64,000 bases of DNA from Mytilus edulis (Eukaryota > Mollusca > Bivalvia > Mytilida > Mytilidae), in the NCBI RefSeq assembly GCF_963676685.1, contig NC_092356.1, positions 49,191,601 through 49,255,600 on the forward strand, read 5' to 3'. This document shows, piece after piece, positions 24,601 through 36,501 of the stretch; positions within the stretch are counted from its first letter, which is position 1, and each line of letters opens with the position of its first letter. The notes under the pieces were generated by a model. It made no database searches. It saw nothing but the letters and a program-made list of their open reading frames with translations, and was not told the DNA's origin. Position numbers and translations under genes: made by a program.

Positions 24601-27600
24601 ATATATTTGAATGAATGTCTTATTAAGATTTAATGAATAAATTACCTTTAAAACATATTACTCTTTATATGTGGTATAAAGTGTCTTATCAAATATTTAA
24701 TAACAAGAATGTGTCCATAGTACAAAGATGCCCCACTTGCATTATCATTTTCTATGTTCTGTGAAATTTTGGGTAAAATTCTAATTTGGCATTAAAATTA
24801 GAAGGATTATATCATAGGGAACATGTGTTCTAGTTTTCAAGTTGATTGGACATTAACTTCATCAAAAACTACGGTTTTACCTTGACCAAAAACTTTAATC
24901 TGAAGCGGGACAGACGAAGAAATGAACGGACAAATAGACCAGAAAACATAATGCTCCTCTACTATTGTAGGTGGGGCATAAAAATCGGTTTAAGTGTAAG
25001 ATTGATTTTGTTTTTACACTTGTATTTTCTATTGATGTATTTAAGAATTCATTCATATCAAATTGATGATAATTATTATTATCATATTGATGTTTTGGGA
25101 GGCGACTTTCCTGATATGGAACTTGCGCCCTTTGATGATAAAACTGATTGTGAAGTTTAAATACTTTTTTTTTTGTTTACTTAAAATGTTGTTTAGAATA
25201 TGATGCAACTTACTGTAAATATGTTTTAAATTTAGATAGTGTGGCTACTTGGACATTTGCATGGTTATCTCTGAGCTCAATGTGTCATTTATATTATATC
25301 TACTTCTTTATTAAAAGTACTTCTTTTAATATCAGGTATAAAGTGTCATTACCTAATAATAAGCATCAAAAGGGTGATGATTCCTTATGTGCCAAAAAAT
25401 ATTCATTTAAAGAAAAAACAAGTCACAAAAAGTTATATTTGTTAGATTATCACAAACTTATACACAACATGTACTTACAATGATAACTATCCAAATGATT
25501 TTTTTTAATTGTGTATAAGGTAGCACTCCACAGTTAGAAAATAAAATCAAAAATGGGCCACAAAATGTTTTATCATCTCCTATTCCTGGATTTCCGATGC
25601 ATTAACCTTACTGTTTGTGTTGAACATGTGCGTATGTATGTAATCAGTATCTTCCATAGATTTGATTTTCAAAAGTTAAAAGGGTGAAAAATAATTCCTT
25701 TTATGTGTATCCATGGCAAAATTCTGCATTTATTTACAATAAAATATTGCAAAAAGGGGGTGAACATGTCAGATATTCCCCAAAAATTTGGATCAAACTA
25801 GAATTTCAATGCCTTTGAGTGATACCTTTTTAGAAACTGTTGACATTAATCTTCCTAATGATCAAAATAAAAAATGGGTGTTTCGCCTCATTTTTTGGTA
25901 AAATCTAATCACAAAGTTCGTACGGTAAAAAGTTTGAAAAAAACATTATAATAATTGCTGGACCAATGTATGGTATGGAAATGCAAATACGGACTGTCAT
26001 ACAGAAAACAGTCTATATTACATACATTACATAATCTTGATGTTCATATATACCCAATACGAAGGCTATTTTAATACTCAGATATCCAAAAATGAATTTT
26101 ATTGCACACTAGCTCTCATATTTGAAAAATCCACAGGGGCCAAAATACGAAACTACACACCTCACTGTGGACAATGTGGAGTGCTACTTAAGATTTCATA
26201 ATTATTTGTAACACATTAATGTATATCAATCCATACATTTATATAACATACCCACAACAAGCAGCCTCTACAATAGCAATACAGAAAGCTTCTGTCAGTG
26301 AAGTGTTAATTAAGATATCTCCCTGCACTAAAACCTACAAAGAAGCGTCAAGCATAATAACATTCAATGTTCAAGTATTATTCATTCTAATTTATACATG
26401 TTCCTGTTAGCATGAAAAACTCTTTGGATATAATCAGCTAGAAATGTTATTTGTATATATGTATTCCCTGGTATGTAGAAATTTAAAAGAAACCAAAAAA
26501 AAGATAAATGAAACATTGATTGAAGATTGCATTGAACATAGGTTTAAATGGACAATATTCCAAACAGTCATAAAGCAAAAAATAAAGTTAAAAAATCAAT
26601 CATTAAACATAAACAATTATACCGATCTCAAATTGTTTTTATGAATAAGCAACATTGATAAACATTGGTTGACCCAAGGTATAATCAGCATAAATGACGT
26701 CATTGGACAATCTTTTCTTACTGTGATGTCATAATATGTGCATTGTGTCTTAGAAAATCTACAGGAAATTGCACAGATTCTGTAGTAGTCTATGAAATGG
26801 TAAATATTGTAAAAATGTTTGAACAAATTCTAATTTTTTTTAAAGTTTTTTTTTTAATTGGAAATATTAGAGTACTAAATCAATATAAATGAGTACATTT
26901 ACACAAATATTTTTTCATTTACCTAGACCTCATACCATGTTTTAATGTTTTTAATCAAATCTTACTATAGTGTTTAAAGGTTTTAATTTTCAAGTTATGA
27001 ATAAATTCCTAACTTAGGTTCAAAATTGTCTTCCTTTTTTTTAACAATGAGTATTACAGTACTTGCTTTTAAATGTATTTTTCGTAAGAAACCTCATTTG
27101 GTAAATGGTTTTCAGAAAGACCTTTCATAACCAGTTATCAAATGATTTTTTTAACAAAATGAACAAGCCCTATCTTGACTTACATCCCTGACTTTTCTGT
27201 GCTCTAACATGCCAAGCATTATAACTCTATCATGTAACTCATGTCTCTCTCTAACTTCCTCTAATAAAATTCTCTTAGGACCATCTCCGCCTTTAAAAAT
27301 AATGAAACATAATAACGAATATGACATATCGAATTAGACTATTTACCCAGTTTGTACTTACAAGAGCAACACAACTGCTGCCACATGTGGAGCAGGATCA
27401 ACTTACCCTTCCATACCACCTGATATCTGCCACAGTTTTTGGTGGGATTTATGTTACTTAGTCTTTATTGATATGCGCTTGTCATGTTTTGGAATATTTG
27501 TCAGATTTTCAGAATCCTCTGGTTTTATCCATTTGAATGCCTTTAAAAAAATTGCCCATTGACTCCGATTTTTCTTTTTATAAATCTATTACATGTATAA

Positions 27601-30600
27601 TAATAAGCCATCTGTAAAAGTCTTTGAAAATTTAAATTATTTGCTAATAGTTTTTGAGAACTTAAACTTGTCAATGATAAAGCTATGAAAAGTCAAGAGA
27701 GAAAATTTTCTGCCAAAATTTCAATGGCTAATATCCTGAAAACAAGCACTTTGACCTGTATATTTTTTTTGCTCTTTTGATTCTTTTATTAATCCCCTAT
27801 CAGTATATACTAGTTTTTTGAATATTAATTATTCTGAAACTGAAACTGTCATGTTTTGAGCATTATTGTTTGTCTATTTGGTTTTTCCTTTTTTCACCAT
27901 TGTGTTGTCAGTTTGTTATCAATTTATGAGTTTGAATGTCTCTCTGGCATCTCCCCTCTGTAGTATACAAAGAACTATGTAAAGCAAAATTTACATCTCA
28001 TGCTGTATCATGCCCTAATATAATATCCCCTGAAGAATTTTTAAACAAATATTAAAGGTTGTCATAATATCATGTCATATATTTTTAAATATACTTTTAA
28101 TCATATGTATATAAACAAATTTATGGATAGGGATGTTAAGATTACAATACACATAACATATTTCTATTCCTACATGAAAATATGAATAATTGGTTAGACA
28201 AATTTTGAACTCAAATACAGCTACTTTTCATGTAGCATGAATGTCCATATTTTCAATTCATAAAAAAAGATTATCGCAATTTTTTCAACATAAACTTTAC
28301 AAAAGGCAATGGCTCTAAATGGATATTCACTCACCTATAATAAACTGTACATCTGGGTGAGTTTGGCAAACATCAGGGATAATTCCTGCCAGCAAATCCA
28401 TCCCTTTTCTGTATACTAGTCTACTAACTACAACTATTGTTACTGAAATGTAATACAGTGTATATACAGTTAAATGTATGGATGTAAGTTGAAAGATTTT
28501 GATAGCATAAGGAGATGTGGTATGATTGTCAATGAGACAACTATCCACCATGGTTCAATTGAAGTGGATCTAAGCAATTATAGGCAACTGTAACCCTTCA
28601 GGAATTTATATTCTAATCAAAGCTGATTTTTAAATCTCGCATTTAGGCATTATGGTTTCTATAGTGCAGCATTTGAGATAATACTTTCTCATATCATCTT
28701 TTAAATGTGTAGTGAAATAAGGGATTCCTTTACTGGGAGACTTATGTTAGTTAGTTTCAAAATCCCCATGTTTAAAACAACAGATACCACACATACTTTT
28801 GCCAGGATGTCTTTTGCTTGGATCTGGCACAAACATAGTCGCATCAACAGCATTTGGTATTACAGAAACTTCTTTTGGATCAAGTCCAGCTCTTAACACT
28901 GTATTCTCTTTACTGAAATAAAACAAATATGCTCAATACATAATATCATTTTCTATGTGCAGTGGACTGTGAAATTTGGATCAAAACTCTTATTTGGCAT
29001 CAATAAGATAATCATGAAATACTGAACAAGTGTACTAATTTGAAGGTTGAGCATAAATATTCAAGAATTTCCACTACACTCTGAATTATTGTGGTTGTTC
29101 TAAATAAAACCTGCATAAACAGATCTGAACCAGTGCAGTCTTAAAGTTTTTAATGCTTAAACAGCAAGCTCTTTCACATACAAAGAAATGAATAATTATC
29201 ATACCTTGTGTGGGACACACATATCACATGATTACAATCAGCTAATGAAAACTGTAGAATTTTATTTGTGAGTATTGAACTGGCATCAGCAAATCCAAAT
29301 AAAGAATGGTCTGTAAATACTGTCTTCAGTCCCATGGTCCTTGCATGGAACATCGTTTCATGGGCTAATGTAGAAAATGCCTGGAACGAAAATATATTAT
29401 AAAGGCAGTGTAGAAATTCAAGTTTCTTTAATTTATAGAAAAGTTAGCTTCTGTGAAAAAATTACAAATTCTGTGAATATGTTAGATTAAGAGGAAACTT
29501 GTTCTTGCATTGCATTAACATCTTATTATAGGTCTGGTAACTGTATCAATGAGAGATAAAAAAAAATCTATGGAAACAGAAAATACACATGTAATAGTAT
29601 TACTATGGATTTATTTATTTCCCTCAGTGCAAAATATTGACGGTCAATTGTTTCTTCTTGAATAATTGAATTCAAAGATTTATAAATACATGTACCCCGT
29701 ACTGCATAAAAAAAAATGTGTATTTTCTTGAATACTTGAATTTATGGTTTAGTCATACAAAATGCACAAACAAGAATGTGTCCATAGTACACGGATGCCC
29801 CACTCGCATTATCATTTTCTATGTTCAGTAGACCGTGAAATTGGGGTCAAAACTCTAATTTGGCAATTAAATTAGAAAGATCATATCATAGGGAACATGT
29901 GTACTAAGTTTGAAGTTGACTGGACTTCAACTTCATCAAAAACTACCTTGACCAAAAACTTTAACCTGAAACTTGCACTATTATTTTCTATGTTCAGTGG
30001 ACCATGAAATTGGGGTCAAAACTCTAATTTGGCAATTAAATTAGAAAGATCATATCATAGGGAACATGTGTACTAAGTTTGAAGTTGATTGGACTTCAAC
30101 TTCATCAAAAACTACCTTGACCAAAAACTTTAACCTGAACGAACGGACGGAAGGACGGACGGACGCACAGACCAGAAAACATAATGCCCCTCTACTATCG
30201 TAGGTGGGGCATAAAAAAGAACTTATTGACGAGCAATGATTATTCAACAATTACAAAACTAAAAAGAAAGCTGTACATATTTTTACAACTTGTCATTATA
30301 CTGTGCTGTTGCTACACTGTCCTAGGCTAGGGGAGAGTTGGGCACCCACAAACAAGTTAAACCCCTCCACATTGTGCATGTGCATGTTAAAGTCAGGAAC
30401 CTTTAAATCAGTTGTTGTCGCTTGATGCAGTTTATCATATTTGTTTTTGGTTTATTGTTTTGTATATAAATCAGGCTGTTTTCTTCTTGTTTGAATTATT
30501 CTATATTTGTAATTTATTTGTTTGAATTGTTTTACACCATGTCAGCCTTTTAGTTTTATAGCTTGCTATGAGGTATTTGTTTTGCAAATTGCTGAAGGCC

Positions 30601-33600
30601 ATACAGGGACCTTAAAGTTGCTACCATCTTCATCATTTAGTCTCTGGTTGAAAGCTGTCTCATTGGAAATAATTCCACAACTCTTATTCATATACATAGA
30701 GCAAAGACCATGTTTTTGATGTAAGACACACCAAAAATAAAATAAAAAGTATCGTTGGACATAAAATGCTATAAAAATAAATGGGGAATGTGTCCATGGG
30801 ACACAGGTGATGCCCACTTGCATATCAGAATATAAAGGAACACAACTGAAGAAAGGTAAAAGTGAAGCTATACAAAATTAGTACTTGATCTGAGTTTTGT
30901 GGTAAGAAGTTTGGTGTTTAAGTTTCAATAGATTTATGGTTGAGAAAAACTTCAGCAATTTTTCCAATTTTAAAGGGGCATAACTCTTAACCATTAAACA
31001 TGACACCCCCAAAATTAATACTTGATCTGTATTTTGTGGTAATAGGCATTATATTTAAGTTTCATAACATTTGGTTGAGGATAACTTTTACAATTAGAGA
31101 AGGGAAACAAAAAAATCAGCCTTTTTCCATTGGTAAAGAGACATAACTCGTTAGAGAACAGAAACCATTAAACAGCTGCGCCATGAGCGCATGATAAGCC
31201 CATTATTTATTCAAAGAATAAAGTTCAATAACTTCTCAATGTCATATTACAAATTCATGAAAAACTAAAGGGAGGTTAATAGATATAAACCAGTCACCAA
31301 AGTTTCATGACAACTGCTCAAAGCATTTTCTGAAAACTGGAGAGAAAAAAAATTGGAATAAAATCAAATAACTCTGAAAGGGATGTCAATAGATACAAAC
31401 AATTCACCAAAGTTTAATGAAAACTGCTAAAAGAATTTTATAGTTAATGTCCTAAAACTGGGAAATCCCCTTTTTTTAATGAATAATAACTTGGAAATGT
31501 AAAATCTAAAATTTATAAAGATCAAAAGGAAACTCATGTCAATCATGTCAATAGATATAAACCATTCTACTTTAGTTTCTTGCAAATTGGTGAAGGTTTC
31601 TTTACTAATTGTCTGAAAACTAGAAAATCCTGCTTTTTAATGAAAAAAAAAACCAAAACCTGTAAATTTAAAATCTGAAATATATAAAAAATGAAAGGGA
31701 GCTCAAATAGATATATATAAACAATTCACAAAAGTTTCATGCCAATTGGTTCAAGCATTTTTGTGTTATTGTCAGACATTTTGACGGCAAACTGACAGAT
31801 ATATGGACGGACAAACGAACAAAGGAGAACAGTTGAAGTGACACCATTAAATTTCAAACTTGACCTGTGTTTTGTGGCAGTAGGCATTGTGAACAACTTT
31901 CAAAACATTTGATTAATACAGAATAAATTTGGAGAACAGAAACCAACTTTATGATGTACGTCTGTACGTGTGTACAGATGGACAAGGGTAAAACTTAATG
32001 TCATCTCTGCTATGGCAGGGGCATAAAAACAGGTTTAGAAAGTATGCAGTTGTATGCTTATATAGTTGCAAATAATTTTCAATCAGTTGAAGGTAAAAAC
32101 AAAACAAGTACTACTTACCAAAACTTCAGTAAGGGAAAGTAAAGGTATAATGCATAGTGATATCTTTTCAATAATTATTCATTAACATGAATGATTAAAC
32201 CAACGACTTCAAGTAAATGGTTCTCAAAGTTAAAATAAACTTACAGAATGTCCATGTACTATGGTAATCTGTTCCTTGATGAGAATGTTCCTCACCAGAG
32301 GAAATGTAATATATATAGTTGGTAGTATACATTGATTATAAACTTACAGAATGTCCATGTACTATGGTGATCTGTTCCTTGATGAGAATGTTCCTAACTA
32401 GAGGGAATGTGATATATATAGTTGGTAGTATACATGGTATACATTGATTATAAACTTACAGAATGTCCATGTACTATTGTTATCTGTTCCTTGATGAGAA
32501 TGTTCCTAACTAGAGGGAATGTGATATATATGGTTGGTAGTATACATTGATTATAAACTTACGGAATGTCCATGTACTATGGTAATCTGTTCCTTGATGA
32601 GAATGTTCCTCACTAGAGGGAATGTGATATATATGGTTGGTAGTATACATTGATTATAAAAGGCTGGAAATGGCAAATAATAAACCTGCAAAAATAAATA
32701 AGATCAATTAGTAAATAAGTGTTTATGACACTGGTATACAATAGACACAAAAGTTTAAAATGCATTTTACTATAAGGTTAAATAATAAATATATAAGTTC
32801 ATCAATATTGATGGCTATTCATTGATAAACACAGCATAATAATAAACTTTGCTAGAAAAATATGATGCATTTTAAATCATAGAATTACCTTACACTACAA
32901 TGCCATTTTTTTTAAAAGTCAAATTTACTTTTATCGATGACCAAGTTTGTATAAAATGCTACATTTTTGTGTAATGATGTTGATTTTTTTTAATACCTTG
33001 GTTTGCCATTTAGTCAAACTCCTCTGCTGAAATTTCATGAAAAACATTAAATTGAACACAAAAACAAGGTATTCCAAAAAAATTAACATAAATTATTAAT
33101 GTTTAAATGATTTCAACCAATACCTCAATCACAGTTCCATTTATACGCAAAAGATTTTGGATACATGAAAAACAAATGTTGACACACAAAGTGTAGTAAA
33201 AAATTATCTTATTAAAGTTAGTTTTCTTGAAATTTTATCAATGTAGGTTCATAAACTAATGAGGATTCAGGGTTGGAATATAATATTTAATTTAAAATAA
33301 CAGAACTTATCTGATGTACGTACATATGACTAATTTTTAAATATATTACCGCAGTTGTGAAAAAAGAAAAACAATTGGTTGCAAAGTAAATTAGGCAGTC
33401 ATAATTTTCATTTTGAAAGTGCTTGTGAAAATTTCATACCTTTAAACCATTTGTGAGGTATCTAACTCCTTTTCGGTCACCATAGAAATGTGTCATGATA
33501 ATGACCTTGTGACCTTTCTCCAACAGACACTGAGACAGCTGATAGATGTGACTTTCCACTCCTCCCATGTTTGGGTAGAAGAAATCTGATACCATACTGA

Positions 33601-35088
33601 AATTAGAAATTGTTTTAAAATAGTCTTTGCTCTTTGTTGAAGGCTGTACTGTGACCTATAATTGTTTTTTTTCTGTGTCATTTGGTCTCTTGTGGAGAGT
33701 TGTCTCATTGGCAGCCATTCCACATCTTCTTTTTTTATATTTTCAAAAGAACCAATACATACAATTGATATTTATTGTTTTAAATGAAGGGTTTCACTTC
33801 ATAAACATAGAAAATTCTATACTGTAATATTTCACATGAATCTAGTAATCAATCTATACATTAAATGTTGAACATTATGTAATTAACTTTGTATGATTTT
33901 TTTTCAATTCTTATTTACTTTATCAGAAATAATGACTGTCTACAATGTCAATTCAAGAACTACATTTTCTAAACCATTAATAAAGCTAATAAAGTTTTCA
34001 CATGTGAACGACATTTTCTAAACCATTAATAAAGCTAATAAAGTTTTCACATGTGAAAACTATATTAGCTTTATTAATGGTTTAGAAAATGTAGTTCTTG
34101 AATTGACATTGTAGACAGTTTTAATATATACTGGAATTTTACACGTTTAAAAAAAACTGTTACATTTTACTCTAGAACTTTCTAATGACCAAATATAAAT
34201 AAACTACATCAATATACTGTGGATTCATTTGTTTTCATGGCTACCAATTTTTATGGATTGAGGAAAACTTGCATTTTCGTGGATATTTGATTTGTGTTTT
34301 TCAAAAAGTCTGCATATAATCATATAGTAAATTTGTTGAACTTTTAAAATCGTGGTTACCTTGTACCCAGAAAATCCACTTAAGGTGGTACCCAACATAT
34401 AATGAATCCACAGTACAATGTACATGTATAACAAAATGTACTATTGTTATGCGTTTACTTTTCTGCATTGGCTAGAGGTATAGGGGGAGGGTTGAGATCT
34501 CACAAACATGTTTAACCCCGCCGCATTTTTGCGCCTGTCCCAAATCAGGAGCCTCTGGCCTTTGTTAGTCTTGTATTATTTTAACTTTTAGTTTCTTGTG
34601 TACAATTTGGAGTTTAGTATGGCATTCATTATCACTGAATTAGTATATATTTGTTTAGGGGCCAGTTGAAGGATGCCTCCAGGTGCAGGAATTTCTCGTT
34701 GCATTGAAGACCTATTGGTGACCTTCTGCTGTTGTCTGCTCTATGGTCGGGGTGTTGTCTCTTTGGCACATTCCCCATTTCCATTCTCAATTTTATTATT
34801 GCACAATTAGTGAGAGGAAAATATCAGCAGTGGCCCTGTAGCAAAGGCTATTGAATTTGTAATATGTCCCTAATTCTTATGTTAATCTATAAGTTTGTCA
34901 GGTTAGGGTCCTTAGATGCAAAATATTTGTTTTTTCCCTTGTTGGTTGATTTGTAACTAACTGAAAAGGGTGAAAACAGAAAACTGACTTTATTTTCAGT
35001 CATTATACTGTAAAAATCTGCAAGACAAAAACCATTTACAAAAAACATACCATACATTATGTCTTCTTAATGATAAACAATTACTCAT
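18479..35088 (-). CDS. PIGA: PIG-A, catalytic subunit of GPI N-acetylglucosaminyltransferase
   Basis: This enzyme transfers GlcNAc from UDP-GlcNAc to phosphatidylinositol on the cytosolic face of the ER, the first step of GPI-anchor synthesis. Twelve coding exons join in phase: 35088-35051, 33596-33440, 32685-32563, 29380-29205, 28912-28797, 28442-28335, 27290-27184, 26334-26252, 24441-24356, 21831-21648, 19887-19788, 18673-18479 (490 codons plus TGA; human PIG-A is 484). Family marks are [20 protein letters not shown] spanning exons 1-2, [36 protein letters not shown], the GT4 EX7E motif in [27 protein letters not shown] and [16 protein letters not shown]. Exon 11 encodes one membrane segment ([20 protein letters not shown]). 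Exon 12 is a 64-residue Lys/Arg-rich tail ending KEEL. The start ATG has an in-frame TAG six codons upstream. Introns hold many repeats; exon 3 is partly repeated. Confidence 0.97.
19108..19165 (+). repeat. Poly-C-rich tract in PIGA intron 11
   Basis: A run rich in C (C9, C12 and CCCC blocks) follows several TCCTGAAATCC-like repeats at 18950-19090. It makes an artificial Gly-rich ORF on the minus strand. It is simple sequence. Confidence 0.8.
20245..21360 (+). repeat. 1.1-kb repeat, copy B, inside PIGA intron 10
   Basis: Direct copy of 11365-12440 with the same start (GAGTGCACACGCTGAAATG) and end (GTTGCAGGCTCGACAAAAAA) and the same internal ATGAAAATGAGGTCAAGGTC periodicity. The GCC tract here is longer and interrupted by GTA (21263-21302). 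Differences are scattered, so the copies are not recent twins. Confidence 0.85.
22525..22760 (+). repeat. Diverged fragment of the ATACGACCGCA element
   Basis: AGCCTGAACAGTTTGGGCAA, GGACACAATATTCAAACTTG and CAATACTGTGCAATTGAAGA parallel 15455-15500 and 16025-16080 of the full element. Only the left part is present. It lies in PIGA intron 9. Confidence 0.65.
22950..24245 (-). repeat. GCTCACCTGG repeat element, copy 1 (in PIGA intron 9)
   Basis: It starts AGAGGCTCTAAAGAGCCTGT and ends AAAAGCTCACTTTGCCTTTTAGGTCAGGTGAGCT. Two internal sub-repeats share GAGGTCAACTGACCATTTTGG and CTGAAAATTTTAGGGCAG. It is the inverted counterpart of 41592-42628. A short related end lies at 59830-60008. No ORF of transposase type is visible. 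Confidence 0.8.
24705..24985 (+). repeat. Short repeat 'ACAAGAATGTGTCCATAGTAC...GGTGGGGCATAAAAA', copy 1
   Basis: It runs from ACAAGAATGTGTCCATAGTA to TACTATTGTAGGTGGGGCAT. The same sequence, partly doubled, is at 29770-30213, and a decayed part at 28945-29050. It lies in PIGA intron 8. Confidence 0.8.
29770..30213 (+). repeat. Short repeat, copy 2, with internal duplication
   Basis: Same family as 24705-24985. A segment of about 190 bp (TTTCTATGTTCAGT...CCTTGACCAAAAACTTTAAC) occurs twice in tandem at about 29815-29970 and 29985-30140 with very few differences, followed by a GGACGGACGGACG simple run. It lies in PIGA intron 3. Confidence 0.8.
30785..32035 (+). repeat. Longer repeat ending in GGCAGGGGCATAAAA, with internal sub-repeats
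   Basis: It begins GGGGAATGTGTCCATGGGAC and ends TGCTATGGCAGGGGCATAAA. Internally, phrases such as CACCAAAGTTTCATGACAACTGC recur at about 31300, 31410 and 31725. Its ends resemble those of the shorter family at 24705 and 29770. It is non-coding and lies in PIGA intron 3. Confidence 0.6.
32238..32662 (-). repeat. Four tandem copies of the 3' half of PIGA exon 3 plus its splice donor
   Basis: A 103-bp unit, read on the minus strand from TATAATCAATGTATACTACC through CATTC(C/T)GTAAGTT, is present four times. Donor boundaries lie at 32563, 32460, 32348 and 32245. One spacing is 112 because of a 9-bp insertion. Only the first copy (32685-32563) adjoins the true acceptor. Reading through its donor gives VSL and a stop, so the extra copies cannot simply extend the exon. 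Confidence 0.93.
33625..33735 (-). repeat. Inverted copy of the 'GCCAATGAGACAACT' family
   Basis: GAAGGCTGTACTGTGACCTA through GAGTTGTCTCATTGGCAGCC is the reverse complement of 6695-6790. It lies just upstream of PIGA exon 2, about 30 bp from the acceptor. Confidence 0.8.
33935..34118. repeat. Long near-perfect palindrome with one duplicated arm segment
   Basis: The left arm begins CTGTCTACAATGTCAATTCA and the right arm ends in its exact complement. The arms meet at TTTTCACATGTGAAAA. Within the left arm, a segment of about 55 bp (ACATTTTCTAAACCATTAAT...TTTTCACATGTGAA) occurs twice. It lies in PIGA intron 1. Confidence 0.92.
34215..34415. mobile_element. Short Tc1/mariner-like MITE
   Basis: The ends are TACTGTGGATTCATT and AATGAATCCACAGTA, a 13-bp terminal inverted repeat next to TA on each side, as expected of a TA target duplication. 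At 201 bp it has no coding capacity. It is in PIGA intron 1. Confidence 0.8.
34440..34800 (+). repeat. Retroelement 3' end, copy 2
   Basis: Blocks TTGGCTAGAGGTATAGGGGG, CAGGAGCCTCTGGCCTTTGT and GTTGTCTGCTCTATGGTCGG match the tail at 5508-5850 in order. It is truncated on the 5' side and lies in PIGA intron 1. Confidence 0.75.
35051..35088 (-). CDS. PIGA: PIGA start exon (38 nt)
   Basis: ATG at 35088-35086 encodes [12 protein letters not shown] plus two bases (TG) before the donor GTATGT. Joined to exon 2 (T ATG GTA...) it gives [12 protein letters not shown], matching the [12 protein letters not shown] stretch of vertebrate PIG-A. An in-frame TAG lies six codons upstream, so this is the probable initiator. 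A second Met at the start of exon 2 (33595) could start a shorter form, but it would lose the conserved first strand. Confidence 0.88.
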
Positions 35089-35589
35089 CTCATCCTTACT
35101 CTATATATTTACCTGAAAATAAAAGGATCAGTCATCATATAAGTATTATACATAGTTATATATTGATATCCACCTGTTACATATATACATTGTACATAAT
35201 GTCATGAATGTTACAATGTTTCAACAAGAATTTATCTATTTATCCGTTTAAATCATGTTATTCAAAACTAAATACATGTATTAATACTGGTTTGTGTTTA
35301 GCAATGTTTAATGTAAAGCATGGTAGAGGCAAGAAAACAATTTTGTTAAATTGACGAAATTACAAAAACGTCTATGGATAAACAAACTGCAAATTTAATG
35401 GTGGTCAATTATGAGGTTTAATTAACAGATTGATGACCCGTCCAATGTCAATAAGCGGATTATCTGTAATCACAACTTATTGTAAATGTTAAGTAGGGTC
35501 GTTATCTTGTCATAAATATGAAGGCAGGTACCTACAATAATGGTATTTGTCAAAAAATTAATACAATAAAGGCACAGACTTGCATCTTA

Positions 35590-35840
35590 AAGAGGGCACA
35601 GGGTGTCAGAAAGGGGCACAGGGCAGCGATCCCGAAAGGACGGGCAAGGCGCCCAGTAAACAACAAACAGAAACACTAATTTTTAAATATAAAAAAAGAA
35701 GATGTGGTATGATTGCCAATGAGGCAACTGTCAACAAGAGACCAAAATGACACAGATATAAACAACTATAGGTCACTGTACGGCCTTCAACAATGAGCAA
35801 AGCCCATACCGCATAGTCAGCTATAAAAGGCCCAAAATTC
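35590..35840 (+). repeat. 'GCCAATGAGACAACT' family, copy 2
   Basis: GATGTGGTATGATTGCCAAT through GCATAGTCAGCTATAAAAGG matches 6695-6825 and 44090-44220. It produces a minus-strand open frame (35842-35606) that is not a gene. It lies about 500 bp upstream of the PIGA start. Confidence 0.85.
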
Positions 35841-36501
35841 ATGAAATTGACAATGTAAATTCAAATGAGAGAACTAACGACCTTATTTATATAAAAATAT
35901 GTAACACATAAACAATCGACAACCACTGAATTACACGCTCCTGACTTGGGACAGGCAACTTCATAAATAATGTAGCAGGGTTAAACATGTAAGCTGTATC
36001 CCAAACCTCCCCTAACCTGAGGCAGTGGTATAACAGTACATGTACAACATAAGAACGAACTATAAAAATCAGTTGAAAAAGGCTCAACTCATCAGATGGA
36101 TAAAAATACAAGTGGACGTGGCTGGGTACTTGTACATCCTAACAACAAAAAGACACTAGAAACAGATCTGAGAGTACTCACATTTATCTGACAGCTAGTT
36201 CGAAGCCACTTACAACTAATCAAAAAAATCATGCATCTAAAACTAAACAATCAATCCGTAGTTCCGTACACATCCAACATCCAATGGATTTAGTGTAAAG
36301 ACATCATAAACAGTCAGAGAAAAAACATGACCTTGTGTAAACCCATGTTATTCTTTGTTTAATCCTTATATTTTTATGAGGATAATCAGTGTGATGTAAA
36401 TTGTTTTTCCCTAATTCCTGTCGACACTATTATGCAGAATTGTCTTAAAATGAAAGTTCCTTGACAAGATACATTGAAGTTTAAACAGATATTATGGCAT
36501 T

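Noticed and set aside
24846-25483. Two plus-strand ORFs in PIGA intron 8 (104 and 80 codons)
   Set aside because: The first begins inside a dispersed repeat. The rest ([28 protein letters not shown]) matches no family I recognise and has no clear exon borders. It may be a decayed element.
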